DNA from: JBEKTY01 sp049515555
Lineage (GTDB): Bacteria; Planctomycetota; Planctomycetia; Pirellulales; Thermoguttaceae
DNA: 64,000 nucleotides
Direction: 5' to 3'
Assembly: GCA_049515555.1 (NCBI GenBank)
Contig: JBEKTY010000018.1
Span: forward strand, 7,596 to 71,595
Below the pieces are notes generated by a model. That model did no database searches. It was not told the DNA's origin and saw nothing but the letters and a program-made list of their open reading frames with translations. A program made the translations under genes and the position numbers. Positions within the stretch are counted from its first letter, which is position 1; every line of letters starts with the position of its first letter. Positions 40,559 to 49,900 of the stretch are shown here, one piece after another.

Positions 40559-41656
40559 ATGACCAACAGAAACGATTGGCGAGCTTGCCGTGCCGTCCGG
40601 ACCTGGGCGGTCGTGCTCATGGGGCTCCTGGCCGCGTGGGGCCGGCCGGCCCCGGCGCTGGCCGCGGGGCGGCTGACGCTCAAGAGCATCTGCCGCATCA
40701 AGGGCCAGGAAGAGAGCAGCCTGCAGGGGCTGGGGCTCGTGGTCGGCCTGAAGGGCACGGGCGACAACAACAGCTACCTGCCCATGATCCGCAGCGTGGC
40801 CAAGGTCCTGTCGGTGATGGGCAGCAGCGTGAGCCGCAACGCGATCGTGGACCTGAAAGACACCAAGAACGTGGCCCTGGTGACCGTCCTGGCGACGATC
40901 CCGGCGGCCGGGGCCCGGCAGGGCGACAAGATCGATTGCGTCGTCAGCTCGATCGGCTCGGCCAAGAGCCTGGCCGGGGGCCGGCTGTTTCTCACGCCGC
41001 TGATCGGTCCCGACACGCGGCGGCCCCGCGTGTACGCCTTCGCCGAGGGGCCGGTCACCATCGAGGGCGCCACCATCACCGCCACCGGCCGCATCCACGA
41101 CGGCTGCCGCCTGGAAGAAGAATTCTTCAACGCCTTCACCAAGGAGGGCAAGATCACCCTGGTCCTGGAGAAGAACCACGCCGACTTCCAGGTGGCGCAA
41201 GACATCGTCGAGCTGGTGAACAGCCAGATGCGCCTGCAGACCAGCAGCCAAGCCCCGCTGGCGCGGGCCGTCAACCAGGGCAACATCGAGGTCGTCATTC
41301 CCGATCAGTATCGCGACGATCCCGTGTCGTTCGTCTCCCAGGTGCTGGCGGTGCCGATCCTGGAGCCGCGGACCGTGTCGCGGGTGGTGATCAACGAGCG
41401 GGCCGGCAGCATCATCATCAGCGGCGACGTCGAGATCGGCTCGGTGGCCGTCACGCACAAGAACCTGGTGATCGAGACGGGCGGCACGGCGGCGAAGCCG
41501 TTCGTGGGCGTGGATCCGGTGGACCCCGCCCAGCCCAAGCTCAAGGCCCTCGTCGAGGCCCTCAACGCGGTCCACGCGCCCACCGAAGACATCATCGAGG
41601 TAATCAAGGGCCTGGACCGCAACGGAAAACTACACGCCCCGCTGATTATCGAATAA
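40559..41656 (+). CDS. flgI: Flagellar P-ring protein FlgI
   Basis: 365 residues. Signal peptide WAVVLMGLLAAWGRPAPALA. Conserved motifs: LKSICRIKGQEESSLQGLGL then VVGLKGTGDN, NVALVTVLATIPAAGARQGD then KIDCVVSSIGSAKSLAGGRL, GATITATGRIHDGCRL, PDQYRDDPVSFVSQVL, VVINERAGSIIISGDVEIGS then VAVTHKNLVI and LVEALNAVHAPTEDIIEVIK. The two Cys are unusual in a P-ring. No ribosome binding site: the octamer array directly abuts ATG 40559. Confidence 0.93.
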   Translation: MTNRNDWRACRAVRTWAVVLMGLLAAWGRPAPALAAGRLTLKSICRIKGQEESSLQGLGLVVGLKGTGDNNSYLPMIRSVAKVLSVMGSSVSRNAIVDLKDTKNVALVTVLATIPAAGARQGDKIDCVVSSIGSAKSLAGGRLFLTPLIGPDTRRPRVYAFAEGPVTIEGATITATGRIHDGCRLEEEFFNAFTKEGKITLVLEKNHADFQVAQDIVELVNSQMRLQTSSQAPLARAVNQGNIEVVIPDQYRDDPVSFVSQVLAVPILEPRTVSRVVINERAGSIIISGDVEIGSVAVTHKNLVIETGGTAAKPFVGVDPVDPAQPKLKALVEALNAVHAPTEDIIEVIKGLDRNGKLHAPLIIE

Positions 41657-41658
41657 CC

Positions 41659-41787
41659 CATGAGCTATGAGCTATGAGCCGTGAGCTATGAGCTATGAGC
41701 TTCGGGTGGCTCACTGCTTCCCCAAATCCCTAAATCCCTAAATCCCTAAATCCCTAAATCCCTAAATCCCTAAATCCCTAAATCCCT
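41659..41787. repeat. TGAGCTATGAGC words and (AAATCCCT)8 array
   Basis: 41659-41702 has TGAGCTATGAGCTATGAGC-type words directly after the flgI stop. 41724-41787 is exactly eight tandem AAATCCCT units, ending 11 bases before the flgJ-like GTG. Confidence 0.95.
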
Positions 41788-41798
41788 CGGACTCGTTT

Positions 41799-42098
41799 GT
41801 GAACGGCGTCGATCTTGCCCTCCAGAGCACGGCCTTTGCCAAGCCTTCGGCCCCGACCGGCGCCGACAACCCCGCCCTGCGCAAGGCTTTCAACGCCTTC
41901 GTGGGCGAGACGTTCTACGGGCAGATGCTCCACGCGATGCGGCAGAGCGTGGGGAAGCCCGCCTATTTCGACGGCGGCCGCGCCGAAGAGGTCTTCACGC
42001 AGCAACTCGACCAGATGCTGGCCACCCGCCTGGCGCATGCCGCCTCCGATCGGCTGAGCGCTCCGATGTACCAGTTGTTCACCTTAGCACGGAAATAA
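41799..42098 (+). CDS. flgJ: FlgJ-like rod-binding protein (no muramidase domain)
   Basis: 99 residues from GTG 41799. LRKAFNAFVGETFYGQMLHA, MRQSVGKPAYFDGGRAEEVF and TQQLDQMLATRLAHAAS match the N-terminal rod-binding domain of FlgJ (PF10135-type). The C-terminal glycosidase domain of enterobacterial FlgJ is absent, as in many bacteria where it is a separate protein. It should help rod assembly in the periplasm. An octamer repeat array precedes it and no ribosome binding site is evident. Confidence 0.85.
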   Translation: MNGVDLALQSTAFAKPSAPTGADNPALRKAFNAFVGETFYGQMLHAMRQSVGKPAYFDGGRAEEVFTQQLDQMLATRLAHAASDRLSAPMYQLFTLARK

Positions 42099-42102
42099 GA
42101 CG

Positions 42103-42615
42103 ATGGAAACGATCGCCCCAGGCAGCCTGACACAATCCTCGCTCGAGGCCGAAGTGGCGGCACTCCTGACCGATCTTCTCAGCGGGCAGAATGAATTGAT
42201 GGAGATTCTCAGCCGCAAGCGGGCGCTGTTGGCCGCGGCCGACCACCGAGGACTGTCGGCCATCGCCGCCGACGAGCAACGGCTGCTCGACATGCTGCAA
42301 GAGTGCCTCCGGCGACGGGAGCAATTGCTGGCCCGGGCCGCCGCCGAGGGCCTGCCCGCCGGCAGCGTCCAGGCCCTGGCCCAGGCCCTCCCCGCCGCCC
42401 GCCGCGAGCCGCTGACGCGGCAGATCACGGCCGCCCAGTCGCGGGCCCGACTGCTCCGCCACCACAGCCTCATCAACTGGATCGTCGTCCAGCGGACCCT
42501 GATCCACCTCTCGCAGTTGCTGGAGATTATCGCGACCGGTGGCCGGTTCCAGCCGACATATGGAGAGGCGGGCCGAAGCTGCGCACATGGTGCGCTGGTT
42601 GACCACACAGCTTAG
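42103..42615 (+). CDS. flgN: FlgN-family flagellar chaperone
   Basis: 170 residues, starting 4 bases after the flgJ-like stop. Long helices with a coiled-coil character (LLTDLLSGQNELMEILSRKR; LARAAAEGLPAGSVQALAQA) and a C-terminal segment LIHLSQLLEIIATGGRFQPT, TYGEAGR. This helical layout and the gene position directly before flgK and flgL fit FlgN, the cytosolic chaperone for the two hook-associated proteins. Family assignment rests on pattern and context. Confidence 0.78.
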   Translation: METIAPGSLTQSSLEAEVAALLTDLLSGQNELMEILSRKRALLAAADHRGLSAIAADEQRLLDMLQECLRRREQLLARAAAEGLPAGSVQALAQALPAARREPLTRQITAAQSRARLLRHHSLINWIVVQRTLIHLSQLLEIIATGGRFQPTYGEAGRSCAHGALVDHTA

Positions 42616-42636
42616 CCAAAATACACAAGACGGGAA

Positions 42637-44364
42637 ATGTCGCTACTGGGCTCCATCCAGATCGCCGCAGGGACCTTGCAGGCCACCGATATCGGTCTGC
42701 AAGTGGTGGGCCAGAACGTCGCCAACGCCAATACGCCCGGCTACATTAAGGAGACGACTAATTTCACGCCGGGCCCCACCCAGCAAAACGGCGCCCTGCT
42801 GCTGGGAACCGGCGTCCAGGTCTTGTCGATCACCCAGCAGGTCGATCAATTCCTTGAGCAGCGTCTGCGGACCGCCAGCGGCGATCAGGCCAACGCCGAC
42901 ACCGTCCAGCAGGTCTACAGCCGGCTCGAATCGGCCTTCGGCGCGCTGGGCAGCGACGCCAGCAGCACCAGCGACACCACCAACGGTGGCACGCTGAGCA
43001 CGGCCATGAACCAGTTCTTCTCCGCCATTTCCAATGTCCTCAACCAGCCGCAAGACGTATCCGTCCGCAATCTGGCCGTGACGCAAGGTCAAGCGCTGGC
43101 CACGACTTTCAATCAAATGACCGGCCAGGTCAGCCAGATGCGGTCCGACGTGAACGGCCAGATCAGCGACATGGCGGCGGACATCAACCGCCTGACCAGC
43201 CAGGTCGCCAGCCTGAACCGGCAAATCACCGGCCTGACCGGCGGCGGAACCGCGCTCAGCGACGCTTCGGGCCTGGCCGACCAGCGGTCGCAGGCCCTCA
43301 CCAGTCTCTCGCAACTCCTCGGCGTAACCACCACCACGCAGGCCGACGGCAGCGTTTCGGTCAACTGCGGCAACGAGTCGTTGGTCTATGAGGGCAGCGC
43401 AACGGCCGTCTCGGTGGCCCATTCGACCGATCGCGGCATGACCGTCTCCACTATCCAGGTGGCGGGGACCGATGTGCCGTTGAACCCGGCCTCCGGCCAG
43501 CTCCGCGGCCTGCTCACCGCCAGGGACAGCGTGTTGGGCGGGTTTCAGGAGCAGCTCGACACGCTGGCCGGCACCCTGGCCAGCGAGTTCAACAAGGTCT
43601 ATTCCAGCGGCCAAGGACTGACCGGTTACACCCAGCTAACCGCCCAGAATGCCGTCGCCGACCCCGACCAGGCCCTCGACAGTGCCGGCTTGCCGACTAC
43701 CCCGGTCAACGGCTCCTTCCAGATCATGGTGCAGAACACGAGAACCGGGGCCACGACCACGACCGACGTGCCGGTCAACCTGCTGGGCACGGGCCATCAG
43801 ACAACGCTCGACGACGTGGCCCAGGCCCTGGGCGGCATCCAAGGCCTCCAGGCCCAGGTCCAAGGCGGCAAGCTCACGATCAGCGCCACCAACTCCGATA
43901 CGCAGTTCGCCTTCGCCAACGACACCAGCGGCCTCCTGGCCGGGCTGGGTCTGAACACCTTCTTCACCGGCTCCACGGCCAGCGACCTGGCGGTCAATCC
44001 CGACGTGGTGCAAGACCCGGGCAAGTTCGCCGCCAGCAGCGACGGCATCGGGGCGGACACGACCAACGCCACGACCCTGGCGAATTTCCTGGACCAGCCG
44101 CTGGCCTCCCAGAACGGTAATTCGGTGAACACGATGTATAACCTCCTGGCCAGCAATGTGAGCGAGGGTTCGGCGACGGCCCAGGCGACGGCCTCCGCCG
44201 CCGACACCTTCCAAAGCAGCCTCAGCAGCCAGGAACTCGCCGTCAGCGGCGTCAGCATCGACGAGGAAGCGATCCAGATGATGGAGTACCAGCGGTCCTA
44301 CCAGGCCTCGTCGCAGTATCTTGCCGTCCTCAACCAGATACTCGCCACGCTGGTGCAATTGTAG
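42637..44364 (+). CDS. flgK: Flagellar hook-associated protein FlgK (HAP1)
   Basis: 575 residues. N-terminus SIQIAAGTLQATDIGLQVVG then QNVANANTPGYIKETTNF, the FlgK/FlgL-type signature. C-terminal SGVSIDEEAIQMMEYQRSYQ then ASSQYLAVLNQILATL, the characteristic HAP1 end. The middle contains FlgK D1/D2 segments (LNRQITGLTGGGTALSDASG, LADQRSQALTSLSQLL). It joins hook to filament. Slightly longer than E. coli FlgK (547). Confidence 0.95.
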   Translation: MSLLGSIQIAAGTLQATDIGLQVVGQNVANANTPGYIKETTNFTPGPTQQNGALLLGTGVQVLSITQQVDQFLEQRLRTASGDQANADTVQQVYSRLESAFGALGSDASSTSDTTNGGTLSTAMNQFFSAISNVLNQPQDVSVRNLAVTQGQALATTFNQMTGQVSQMRSDVNGQISDMAADINRLTSQVASLNRQITGLTGGGTALSDASGLADQRSQALTSLSQLLGVTTTTQADGSVSVNCGNESLVYEGSATAVSVAHSTDRGMTVSTIQVAGTDVPLNPASGQLRGLLTARDSVLGGFQEQLDTLAGTLASEFNKVYSSGQGLTGYTQLTAQNAVADPDQALDSAGLPTTPVNGSFQIMVQNTRTGATTTTDVPVNLLGTGHQTTLDDVAQALGGIQGLQAQVQGGKLTISATNSDTQFAFANDTSGLLAGLGLNTFFTGSTASDLAVNPDVVQDPGKFAASSDGIGADTTNATTLANFLDQPLASQNGNSVNTMYNLLASNVSEGSATAQATASAADTFQSSLSSQELAVSGVSIDEEAIQMMEYQRSYQASSQYLAVLNQILATLVQL

Positions 44365-44401
44365 TTTTCGGAGCGGCAAAAGGGAGCAGGTTAGGTGCCA
44401 C

Positions 44402-44415
44402 GGTTTAGGAAAACC
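44402..44415 (+). promoter_or_regulatory. Hairpin with AGGA loop over the flgL ribosome binding site (candidate CsrA site)
   Basis: GGTTT-AGGA-AAACC, a perfect 5-bp stem with the SD sequence AGGA in the tetraloop, 2 bases before ATG 44418. A GGA in a small hairpin loop over an SD is the form of known CsrA targets. A second GGGAG lies about 20 bases upstream (44381-44386). Confidence 0.5.
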
Positions 44416-44417
44416 TC

Positions 44418-46799
44418 ATGAGCGGTTTCATCAACGGCATTCCGACGTCGGGCATCAGCGACATGTACATCCGTCAGCAGATGGTCGGCCAGATGCAGGC
44501 CGACCAGACGCTGATGAACTCGCTCGAGACGCAGATCAGCACGGGCGAGCAGTTTCAGTTGCCGGGCCAAAACCCGGCCGCCGCCCAACAGGTGATTGCC
44601 CTCCAAAGCCTGCTCCAGCGAAACAGCCAGTTCCAGAGCAACGTCAGCACGAACCAGTCGTACCTCAGCCAGACCGATGCGACGCTCAGCCAGGTGTCGA
44701 GTCTGCTTTCCAACATCCAAGCCGCGGCCGTGAGCGTCGTCGGCTCGACGGCCAGCGATTCGCAGCGCCAGGCCGTCGTCCAGCAGGTCAACCAGGCCGT
44801 CGAGCAGTTGGTCAATTTGGGAAACACGCAATTCAACGGCCGATACCTGTTCGGCGGCTCGGATACCGGCAGCCCGCCGTTCACGATCACGGCCGACGGC
44901 AACGTGCAATACTCGGGCGACGACAGCCAGCTATCGAGTTATTCCGACCTCAATGCCCTGTTTACGACCAACGTCAGCGGGGCGGCGGCCTTCGGGGCGG
45001 TTTCCCAGCCCATCGAAGGCAGCGCTCTGAGTCGGGCCCTGACCTCGCAAACCTCGTTGGCCGATCTGAACCAGGGCGCCGGGGTCGCCCCGGGCAGCAT
45101 CGCCGTCTCCAACGGCACCAGCACCAGCGTCATCGACCTCAGCCAGGCCGCCACGATCGGCGACGTCGCCACGCTGATCCGCGACCATCCCCCCGCCGGC
45201 AGCGCGCTGGACGTGGAAGTGACCCCGACGGGCCTGACGATCCAACTGGCGGCCGGCGCGGGCCAGGGGCAAAGTCTGTCGCTGAGCGAGGTGGGCCTGG
45301 GCACGACGGCCCGCGACCTGGGAATCCTCTCGCCCACCGGCGTCGGGACCGGTCCCCTGGTCGGCAGTGCGCTTGATCCGGCCCTCACCGCCACCACCTC
45401 GCTGGACGACCTGCTGGGCACGCGGGCGACGGGCTTCATCCACTTCCCCGGCTTCAACAACGACATCGTCCTGCAGGCCCACACGCCGGGCGCCACCGCC
45501 GCCGACGGCACGCCCCTGAACGGCGTGCAAATCCAGTTCGTGGGCGACGCCGTGGCCGGTCAAGAGACCGCCAAGTACACGCCCGGCACGCCGGCCGGCA
45601 TTGGCCAGCCCGCCGTCGCCGGCACGCTCACCGTCCACATTCAGGTCGGCGCCAGCGAGCCGCAAGCGATCGTCAACGCGATCAACGCGGCGACCGGGTC
45701 GCCCTTTACGGCCCGGCTCGATCCGACGGATTCCAACGGCGGCCTCCAGCAGCCGGTCACCGCGCTACCGACCACCTCGGCGACCGCGGGCGGCGGCGGC
45801 AGCGCGCCGGACCTGACCGGCCTCCAGGTGCAAAGCGGGGGCAAGACTTACACCATCGACCTCTCCGGGGCCAAAACGGTCCAGGACGTGCTCGGCGCAA
45901 TCAATTGCTCCGGGACCGGACTGCTGGCCCAAATCAACCCCCAGCAGACCGGAATCAACGTCAGCTCCCGCACCAGTGGCGCCGATTTCTCGATCGGTGA
46001 AACCGGCGGCCATACGGCCACCGAGCTCGGCCTGCGGACCCTCACCGACGCCACCCCCTTGGCCCAGCTCAACCACGGCGCGGGCGTCGGCCTAAGCACG
46101 ACGGGCGGCGGCGATTTCACCGTCAGCCAGGACATCCCCGCGCAAATACAGGGTCAGCCCGACCAGGTCATCCAGTTCGACGTGAGCCTTTCCGGCGCCA
46201 AGACCATGGGCGACGTTTGCCGGCGGATTACGGCCCAAGCCCGGGCGGCGGGCTGCCCGCTGCGGGCCCAATTGTCGGCCAACGGCAACGGCATCGAGCT
46301 GGTCGCCAACGGTCCGGCGGAGGGCGCCATTACCGTCACGCCCGACACGGCGAGCACCGCCGCCGTTGACCTGGGCCTGGTGCCCGCCGGCCAGAGTTCG
46401 GCCAGCTCGCTCGTCACGCCCGGCGGCCTGCACAGCCTGAGCGGCGGCGACGTCAATCCCCAGCAAACCCAGAGCGTCTTCAGCGCCCTGATCGGCCTGT
46501 CCAACGCGCTGCAGAGCAACGCCAGCACCGGCCAGCAGCAGGCCATGAGCGTGCTGAAAAATAGCACGCAGAACCTCAGCAACGTCCGCGCCGACCTGGG
46601 CGCCCAGGAGCAGGGACTGAGCACGATCAGCACCCAGCTCGACTCCCAGAAAACCCAGTTGCAGTCGACCATGTCGACCGATTACGACGCCGACATGGCG
46701 CAGGTGCTCTCGGAGTTCACCGCGGCCCAAACCGCCTACCAGGCATCGCTAGAGGCCACCGGCGCCATGCTCAAAATGACGCTGCTCGATTATCTCTAG
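44418..46799 (+). CDS. flgL: Enlarged flagellar hook-associated protein FlgL (HAP3)
   Basis: 793 residues, more than twice the usual 300-320. The N-terminal D0/D1 flagellin-like part is residues 1 to about 150 (MYIRQQMVGQMQADQTLMNS, LETQISTGEQFQLPGQNPAA, GRYLFGGSDT), the C-terminal part about 690-793 (LSNVRADLGAQEQGLSTIST then LDYL). Between them lies an insert with flagellin 'IN'-type motifs: LADLNQGAGVAPGSIAV with TIGDVATLI, LQVQSGGKTYTIDLSGAKTV, LAQLNHGAGVGLSTTGGGDF with SLSGAKTMGDVCRRI. The insert should project from the filament base and may bind a surface or resist degradation. The start is under the candidate CsrA hairpin. Confidence 0.9.
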   Translation: MSGFINGIPTSGISDMYIRQQMVGQMQADQTLMNSLETQISTGEQFQLPGQNPAAAQQVIALQSLLQRNSQFQSNVSTNQSYLSQTDATLSQVSSLLSNIQAAAVSVVGSTASDSQRQAVVQQVNQAVEQLVNLGNTQFNGRYLFGGSDTGSPPFTITADGNVQYSGDDSQLSSYSDLNALFTTNVSGAAAFGAVSQPIEGSALSRALTSQTSLADLNQGAGVAPGSIAVSNGTSTSVIDLSQAATIGDVATLIRDHPPAGSALDVEVTPTGLTIQLAAGAGQGQSLSLSEVGLGTTARDLGILSPTGVGTGPLVGSALDPALTATTSLDDLLGTRATGFIHFPGFNNDIVLQAHTPGATAADGTPLNGVQIQFVGDAVAGQETAKYTPGTPAGIGQPAVAGTLTVHIQVGASEPQAIVNAINAATGSPFTARLDPTDSNGGLQQPVTALPTTSATAGGGGSAPDLTGLQVQSGGKTYTIDLSGAKTVQDVLGAINCSGTGLLAQINPQQTGINVSSRTSGADFSIGETGGHTATELGLRTLTDATPLAQLNHGAGVGLSTTGGGDFTVSQDIPAQIQGQPDQVIQFDVSLSGAKTMGDVCRRITAQARAAGCPLRAQLSANGNGIELVANGPAEGAITVTPDTASTAAVDLGLVPAGQSSASSLVTPGGLHSLSGGDVNPQQTQSVFSALIGLSNALQSNASTGQQQAMSVLKNSTQNLSNVRADLGAQEQGLSTISTQLDSQKTQLQSTMSTDYDADMAQVLSEFTAAQTAYQASLEATGAMLKMTLLDYL

Positions 46800-46831
46800 C
46801 GGCCGGCCGAAGAACAAGTACCGCATTTCCC

Positions 46832-46923
46832 GTACTCCTCTCGCTCCGCGAGAGGAGGCGTGTAGGGAACGGGCTCTGCGGGCGTTCCGCTGCACCAGGA
46901 ACGCCGCGGAGGGCGTTCCCTAC
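46832..46923. repeat. Two adjacent palindromes after flgL (family E and another)
   Basis: GTACTCCTCTCGCTCCGCGA-GAGGAG (46832-46857; stem CTCCTCTCG/CGAGAGGAG) is followed by TGTAGGGAACG ... CGTTCCCTACA with an inner GCGTTCC/GGAACGC hairpin (46862-46923). Positioned between convergent flgL and the giant gene; may terminate both. Confidence 0.85.
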
Positions 46924-46956
46924 AGTTGAATCATGCCTGTTCTTTCGTCGCTCTCT

Positions 46957-49900
46957 TTACGTGGAAGCCACCCGCAGACCGGTTTTCAGCTCGGCCAGTT
47001 TGACGCGCCACGCGGCCGGGTCGTCTGCGGCGAAGAGGGCATCGGTATCGTCGCCGGAGAGGCTGCCGCCGGCCGGCCCTGTCGATTGGCCCTGGCCCGC
47101 GAAGGTGTTGGCCGCCAGTACCGCATCGAGGGCCGCCAGGCGGTTGGCGGCGGTCGCGGCAGCGGCCGGCGTCGGCTCCCATTGCGGCGGATCGAGCGTG
47201 GCGGCCTGCACGAGCGGCATTGCGGGCAAATTGCCGCCGCCGGGGCTGGCCCCGGGGGCAGCGATGAGTGCGCGGGTCGCGTCGGCTGCCGCGGCGGGGA
47301 TGCTGGCACTCCGCATCGCGGCAGCCGTGCTGCCGCCGGCCGTGCGAACACAGGGGCAGCCAGTATTGTTGCTGATGTCGTTGAAGTTGTCGCCGTTCAG
47401 ATCGTCGCCGGTCAGTGTAAAAAGGCCCGGCTGGGTTAGGCCGCCGTCAGTGCTCCCAACCGACGCATTTTCCATCTGCGTCCATGCGCCGCTCTCGTCG
47501 AAGGATAGGTAGACGGGCGACGGATTCAAGTGGACGGTTGGCGGCGTGTTGTAGGCGCGCTGCACCTGCAGCTTCTGCGTGTCGTGATCGACACTCTTGA
47601 CCAGCATCAATTCGCTGTCGATCTGGATGAAGTCGCCCGGGCCGATGCTGGACGCGTCTGTGACCTGAACGGTCTGAGTCGTGGTGTCGTTAATTGGTGT
47701 GGCTAACGTGCTGGCGGCCTGGTCCCCGTGGGGATTGTACAGCAGGAACTTGCATTTCGACGGATCGCTCGTTTGGCTCCAATCCCCTGAAGGATCGCAG
47801 TCCAAAATTGCGTACTCGTGCGGGCCCATTAGCTCGCCGTTTGGGGGGCTTTTGTGCGTCGCCAGGCACACCGCGCGGCCGTTGGGCATGCTGGCGGTCG
47901 GCTTCAGATTGGTGCGCACGTCGTACCACTTGGGCTCACTAAGGCCGCCGAAATAGTTAAAGTAGGTGCCGAGGCCCGTCATCGCCGCAATATAGAAATT
48001 GGAACTCACTTGGTTCGGGCTGGCGCCGCTGAGCCATGAGTAGGCGTAGTGGTTCCAATCATTCCACTCGGCGCAGGCCTTCTCCGTCAGCGCCACCCAC
48101 ATCACGGTGTTGTTGTAAACGGAGGGGCTGTCATAGGTGCCACCGCCGTTGGGCAGTTCGTTGTCGACCGTCACGTATTGCCAGAGCCGGCTGTAGCAGT
48201 TGTAAACGTGGAGCGTGTAGGTGCCGTTGCCGTTGCCGTGGATCATGCTCTCGATGTCGCCGGGGAACTTGTAGGCCACGGCCGCCGCGGCCGCCATGAC
48301 CCAGCAGTCGCCCACCCCCCCTTGCTGCACGTCCGTGAACATCGGCTCGCGCGTGGGCCCGTACAGACTCAGCGTGCCGCCCGGGGTGCTGTAGGGCAGT
48401 TGGTTACTAATGTTGTCATACGGGTCGTTGTCACTTGGATACACCGTGCCCAGGAACCACTGGTTCACCAGGGCCTGCAGTTGCGCCGAAGCCGCCAGGC
48501 CCGGCCCACCGCCGCTGACGCCGAAGTGGTCCCCGCTCGAGTCGCTGTAGACCATGGGGATGTTAGTTTGGCCATAGGTGTTGCGGACGTAGTAACTAGC
48601 ATCGAAGCTGACCCAATGGGGATCGGGATTGATGACCGCGTTGGTCAGCCACTTCACCTCGGGGGACAGCATCACGTTGGAGTTGTTGTAATTCGTCAGC
48701 AGCGTCTGCAGGTCGTTTCCGACCGTTGGGCCGTATACCATCTCCTGGCCCTCCGCCGTGGAGAACAGTTGCAGCATGCCGTTGTAGCCGATGGCCCTGT
48801 TTCCGTAATAGTGGGCCTCCCGCGCCACCCTTTGCATCGCCGCGTTAGTGAGCTTCTGGGTGTACCAATCGTTGGGCTGTGTAACGTTGATCGGGTTCTG
48901 CATGGTGCCCGTGACGCCTGGACCGGTGGTGGTGTAGGCGGTGATGGACTCCTCGCCAACCTCGTCAATAAAGACGTTGGCGTAATATAGCCCAATATTG
49001 CCCTGCGGAAGGGCGACGGCCGGCTGGAAGGCATGAGCGGGGTCGGCGCTGATCACGGACGAATAGTCTTGGAGGCTGAGCATGATGCCTCCCCCGCTGC
49101 AGGTCGTATTGTTGCCCTCCACATCCTTGGCCTGGACATTAATGAGTATGGGGGCGCCGACCCCGACCGAGTTGCCCTGGGAGGTGACCACGAAATGGTC
49201 GGCTGGCCCGGCGTTTACCGTGACTTTGCAGGTATATGCCGGGAGGCTCCCCAGCGTGACCGTAAGCGTGAAGGAGCCGGCCTGGTCGAGGCTGACGGTG
49301 TTCGTCTGCTGCGTGTTGGCGGCATTCATCACGCTGGAAGCGATATTCACGGTCTGAGTGGGGTTGCAGGTGATCTTCGTGGTCAGGTTGCCGAACAAGG
49401 CCGGATTGCTCCAGCCATCGAAGGCACTGACGGCGACCGTAAACTGGCCGCCGGCGGTCACGGTGTTCGCAACGAGCCCCGGTACGGTCACAGCGACAGT
49501 GATTTTGCTCGCGTTCCCGGCCTTCACGGTGAAGGCCCCGCTGGGTGTACACGGCAGCGAACCGGCGGTGGCCGTAAGGGTGACGTTTTTCCCTGCCTTG
49601 GTGACGATAAGCGGGCCGGTCCAGGTGCCGTCGGTCATCTTGCAGGACATGCCGTTGCCCGCTGTCCCGCCGACTACCGAGAGCCAGACAGGCCCCTTGT
49701 AGCCGATGGGCTGCAGGCCGCCCGCATCCCAAGCGTTGACGGTCGCGTTGAAGACCTTGCCGGCAACCTCGACGGCGCCGGCCGCCGGCGAGTCAACCGA
49801 GAACGAGGTCGGCTGCACCTGGCTGACGTTGATGCTGTAGCCCTGGTTGATCGTGCCGCAGGTAACCGTCAGCTTATCTGTGCCGGGGTAGTGCAACACG

